Assembly: GCF_900141705.1 (NCBI RefSeq)
Contig: NZ_FQYM01000009.1
Location: 1 to 64,000 of the forward strand
From: Fibrobacter sp. UWP2
GTDB taxonomy: Bacteria > Fibrobacterota > Fibrobacteria > Fibrobacterales > Fibrobacteraceae
DNA: 64,000 bases
Reading direction: 5' to 3'
How positions within the stretch are numbered: position 1 is the first letter of the stretch; every line of letters starts with the position of its first letter. Of this stretch, positions 61,522-64,000 are shown one piece after another. The notes below the pieces were generated by a model. That model was not told where the DNA came from, did not search any database, and was given only the letters and a program-made list of their open reading frames with translations. Position numbers and translations under genes: made by a program.

Positions 61522-62876
61522 TTTTCAAAGCGCTCCAGCGTGATTCCCGGGTAGTAGTGCGTGAGGATCTCGGCGAAGTTCTGGCCTGCGGCGGCACGGG
61601 CGCGCACGCCCATTTGGCAGAGCCCGACGCCGTGACCGAAGCCTTTGCCGCGAATGATCCAACCGCCTTCGTCGTGGCCAATGCGGAAAAAACTGGAGGG
61701 GAGGATGCTGCCGTTCTTTTTGAACAGCCAGCGGACCTTGTCGCCTACGACTTGGTACGTTCCTTTGTCTGTAGTGACTTCGAGGGTCAATATGCGACCG
61801 CTCTTGAGCGTATCCAAGATGGAGATGCTTTGGACTTCGTTAAAGTTTGTGATGGAGGCCTTGGTTTCCTTGGCGTTTTGCTTGAACAGGCTCGCGGTTT
61901 CTTTGTCGCTGAATTTGCGTTCCCAGTTGGTGTAGCTGGACTCGTTGCACCAGGGGGTACCATCGGGGCGGAGGTCCGGTTTGCTTTGCAGGTAGGGGAG
62001 GTCGTCACGGCCCCAGGTGGCGAGAGTCTCGGTTTCGCCTCCGCAGGTGGAGTGGTAGTAGGCGATAATGAATTCGCCACCGTAGGTCATCACGATGCCC
62101 GCGGTCTCTTTGACTGCCTTGTCGGTGAGCGGGGTTGCGCTGTGGAGTCCTTTGTAGACCTGGTCCTTGGTGTCGGCATAAATGTCGAACCCCACGGATT
62201 CGCGGCTGCCAAAGTGCTTGTAGGCGTAGGTGCGCGCGGCTATGGCCTGCGCCTCGAGGGCGCTAAAGCGGCTGCTGTCGAGCTTGCCGATTTCGTAGGG
62301 GATGACGCCGCGCAGGTATTGCTCTACCGGGACAATGTTGATGGCGGTGAGGACGTTGCCCTTGGCGAGAATCTTGAAGTCGCCCGGGAAGCAGGAGGTG
62401 TTCAGTGTCTTTTTGTCGGGGGCGATGTTCGTGCAACGCCCGCTTTGCTTGAACTGGTAGCTGCTCTCGGTTTTGGGCTTGTCTTTGCCCTTTGAAACCT
62501 TGAGCTTGCTGGCGCTTGCACTAATGTGGATTTCGTTGCCGTCAAGCTTCACAAAGAGTTCCTTGACGTCGGTGTAGACTCCCACGCGTACCGGGCGGTT
62601 CAGGGCGGACGGTATTTTTTTTGCGACGATTTCGGCTGGGCGTGCCGCTTGGATGGAGCCTTGCCTTGTGCTGGGGGCGTCCGAGACGCTCGAGGCTTCT
62701 ATTGGCGCAAAGTTCACCGGGGCAGCGGGTTCTTCGGTTTGGGCGCTGCTGGAGGACGGGATCGTGTCTACGGGCTGGACGCTCTCGATTTCGTCGGGCA
62801 ACTCAAAATCGTCGGCAGCGCACAGTGCCGTTGACGAAATCATTGCGATTGAAACTATGCTCCGGAGCGTAAACAC
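61518..62876 (-). CDS. exported SpoIID/LytB-domain protein
   Basis: 452 residues. Signal peptide at the N-terminus, Ser/Pro-rich linker to about residue 95, then a SpoIID/LytB core: VVPVEQYLRGVIPYEIG, ALEAQAIAARTYAYKHFG, VYKGL, IIAYYHSTCGGETETLATWG, and a C-terminal GFGHGVGLCQMGVRARAAAGQNFAEILTHYYPG. The family includes amidase enhancers and lytic transglycosylases that act on peptidoglycan, but those in Gram-negatives lacking sporulation are less clear. The catalytic Glu in the first motif is present. It is translationally coupled to mtaB and follows def. Confidence 0.88.
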   Translation of the reverse strand: MFTLRSIVSIAMISSTALCAADDFELPDEIESVQPVDTIPSSSSAQTEEPAAPVNFAPIEASSVSDAPSTRQGSIQAARPAEIVAKKIPSALNRPVRVGVYTDVKELFVKLDGNEIHISASASKLKVSKGKDKPKTESSYQFKQSGRCTNIAPDKKTLNTSCFPGDFKILAKGNVLTAINIVPVEQYLRGVIPYEIGKLDSSRFSALEAQAIAARTYAYKHFGSRESVGFDIYADTKDQVYKGLHSATPLTDKAVKETAGIVMTYGGEFIIAYYHSTCGGETETLATWGRDDLPYLQSKPDLRPDGTPWCNESSYTNWERKFSDKETASLFKQNAKETKASITNFNEVQSISILDTLKSGRILTLEVTTDKGTYQVVGDKVRWLFKKNGSILPSSFFRIGHDEGGWIIRGKGFGHGVGLCQMGVRARAAAGQNFAEILTHYYPGITLERFEK

Positions 62877-62895
62877 CCAAGACTCCGGCTAAGAG

Positions 62896-63435
62896 CTATT
62901 TCTTCTTCAGCTTGGCCTGCGTTTCCTTGGCCATTTTGCGAAGTTTGGACTGGTTCAGGGTCCGGTCCGCCGTCGAAATCTTGTCGACAAACAGGTCCCC
63001 GTTCAGGTGGTCCGTTTCGTGCTGGATGCAGCGGGCAAAGAGCCCTTCGCAGTTATGGATTTCTTGCGGCTCGCCGTTGATGTCGAAGAATCGCACGCAC
63101 ACCTTGTCGGGGCGCACCACGTTGCAGAAAATGTCCGGAAGCGACAGGCAGCCTTCGTCGTAGTCGGTGGGCTTGGCGTCCTCTTCGGGTTCCCACTCCG
63201 GGTTGAACATGATGTATGGCTTTGGATCCTCTTCGCCGGGGATTGCGGTGTCGATCACCACAAGGCGGATGTTTTTGCCGATTTGCGGGGCGGCGAGACC
63301 GCAGCCCGGAGCGTCGTACATGGTCTCGAGCATGTCTTGCGCGAGCTGACGGAGCTCGGGGGTAATCTCGGTGATGGGCTCGCACTTTTTGCGGAGCACC
63401 GGGTCGCCGTAAATACGGATGGGGAGAATCGCCAT
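62896..63435 (-). CDS. def: peptide deformylase
   Basis: 179 residues. It removes the formyl group from nascent proteins. All three motifs are present: GCGLAAPQIG (motif 1; G-x-G-L-A-A-P-Q), EGCLSLPD (motif 2 with the metal Cys), and QHETDHLNGDLF (motif 3 HExxH, here HETDH). A Lys-rich tail closes it. It lies 17 nt after yajC and 19 nt before the SpoIID-like gene, in one operon. Confidence 0.97.
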   Translation of the reverse strand: MAILPIRIYGDPVLRKKCEPITEITPELRQLAQDMLETMYDAPGCGLAAPQIGKNIRLVVIDTAIPGEEDPKPYIMFNPEWEPEEDAKPTDYDEGCLSLPDIFCNVVRPDKVCVRFFDINGEPQEIHNCEGLFARCIQHETDHLNGDLFVDKISTADRTLNQSKLRKMAKETQAKLKKK

Positions 63436-63452
63436 GGTCTACCTTGTACCGA

Positions 63453-63821
63453 TTACTTCTTTTCTTCGGGTTTGGCTTCGACGTTCAGCACGCGGAGGAT
63501 GGCGGACTTGTCGAATTCAATGAGCGTGGTGGAGGCGGTACGAACGGTGACGTTGTTGGTGCCTTCTTCGAGGTTCGTCACGACGCCCACGATGCCTGCG
63601 GTGGTCATGACGCGGTCACCCTTCTTGAGGGCCTTGCGCATGGCGTCCATCTGCTTCATCTCTTTGTTCTTGGGGCGAATAAAGAAGAGCCACATCACAA
63701 CAAAGAGGAGGATGAGCGGCATAAAGCTGGCGAGGGCGCTGGGCTGTTCGGCCTGCGCGGCGTCCTGGGCAAAAACGGAGGCTGCGGTGGCAAGGGTAAC
63801 GAGGAGGGTCTTGATCTGCAT
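63453..63821 (-). CDS. yajC: preprotein translocase subunit YajC
   Basis: 122 residues from ATG 63821; upstream ATG adds 13 unrelated residues. It has a signal-like start (MQIKTLLVTLATAASVFAQ) and a second membrane helix (SFMPLILLFVVMWLFFIRP), longer than the usual single-helix YajC. The YajC core follows: RPKNKEMKQMDAMRKALKKGD and DRVMTTAGIVGVVTN. YajC works with SecDF in protein export. The operon order is edge gene, yajC, def, spoIID-like, mtaB; secDF is not visible. Confidence 0.93.
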   Translation of the reverse strand: MQIKTLLVTLATAASVFAQDAAQAEQPSALASFMPLILLFVVMWLFFIRPKNKEMKQMDAMRKALKKGDRVMTTAGIVGVVTNLEEGTNNVTVRTASTTLIEFDKSAILRVLNVEAKPEEKK

Positions 63822-63875
63822 AAATAACCTTTTGAATAAGGGTTGTGAATTTTCAAGCAATAAAATAGAAAATTG

Positions 63876-64000
63876 CTACACCAGTTTTTTATCGAGGAGC
63901 GGGAAAATGCGGTTGAGTTCCAGCAGGTCGAGAATTTTGTCGAAGTCGGCATAGAAAAAGTCGATGTTCTCGAGCGGGGCGTGGATGTCGAACGTGCTAG
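63876..64000 (-). CDS. C-terminal end of a gene cut by the window edge
   Basis: On the minus strand the last 41 codons of an open frame end at TAG (63878-63876): ...FDIHAPLENIDFFYADFDK and ILDLLELNRIFPLL, then a short basic end. The residue pattern is normal coding, and it lies 54 nt upstream of yajC in the same direction. I cannot identify the product from this fragment. Confidence 0.65.
   Translation of the reverse strand, partial: STFDIHAPLENIDFFYADFDKILDLLELNRIFPLLDKKLV

Overview
The window comes from a Fibrobacter-type bacterium, a Gram-negative cellulose degrader. The assignment rests on a fibro-slime domain protein, FISUMP-type (Fibrobacter paralogous domain) lipoproteins, two giant GH9 cellulases with basic C-terminal tails, many Ser- or Thr-rich lipoproteins, and outer-membrane proteins ending in aromatic residues. 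I see no rRNA, tRNA, CRISPR array, transposase or phage gene. The content looks like core chromosome with Fibrobacter-specific surface and fibrolytic genes embedded in it.

Layout. 1-3.8 kb: three exported proteins on the minus strand (a lipoprotein cut by the left edge, a FISUMP lipoprotein, a secreted protein with a barrel-like end). 3.9-9.6 kb: polA (minus), then SIMPL protein, FISUMP lipoprotein and FprA-type flavodiiron protein (plus). 9.6-14.3 kb: nnr metabolite repair enzyme, a U32-like Cys-rich protein, a scarred intergenic region holding a remnant of a second gpmI 3' end, then gpmI. 14.4-21.1 kb: lipoprotein, recD2, cstA, two outer-membrane-like proteins. 21.2-28.2 kb, all minus: sensor kinase, CheY-like regulator, sigma-54-type activator with a degenerate receiver, rRNA pseudouridine synthase, metallophosphoesterase, nadA. 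28.2-40.6 kb: two adjacent GH9 genes (1931 and 2194 residues) that read straight into the sensor kinase gene. 40.7-43.7 kb: lipoprotein, SecA-paralogue pseudogene, Ala/Pro repeat protein. 43.9-50.9 kb: class I fumarase, rluE-like enzyme, acyl-ACP thioesterase, CBM9-like protein, spoVG, comM, folB, acidic membrane protein. 51.2-57.3 kb: pgk, small proteins, a TIM-barrel-like lipoprotein, hisH, a DUF3078-like outer-membrane protein, a 96-bp tandem repeat, a small membrane-anchored protein. 57.4-60.2 kb: fibro-slime protein. 60.2-64 kb, minus: an edge-cut gene, yajC, def, a SpoIID-like protein and a CDKAL1-like tRNA methylthiotransferase.

How it fits together. The most coherent accessory theme is extracellular cellulose attack. 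The two GH9 enzymes share catalytic-domain type, a carbohydrate-binding-like module, a long Ig-like and DxDxDG-bearing tail, and a C-terminal module that also closes the fibro-slime protein. A sigma-70-like promoter with a dyad and upstream direct repeats precedes the pair. The sensor kinase operon starts 17 nt after the second cellulase with no visible terminator, so cellulase expression and a signalling cascade could be linked. Positional linkage and motifs are read from the sequence; regulation of the cellulases by this cascade is inference.
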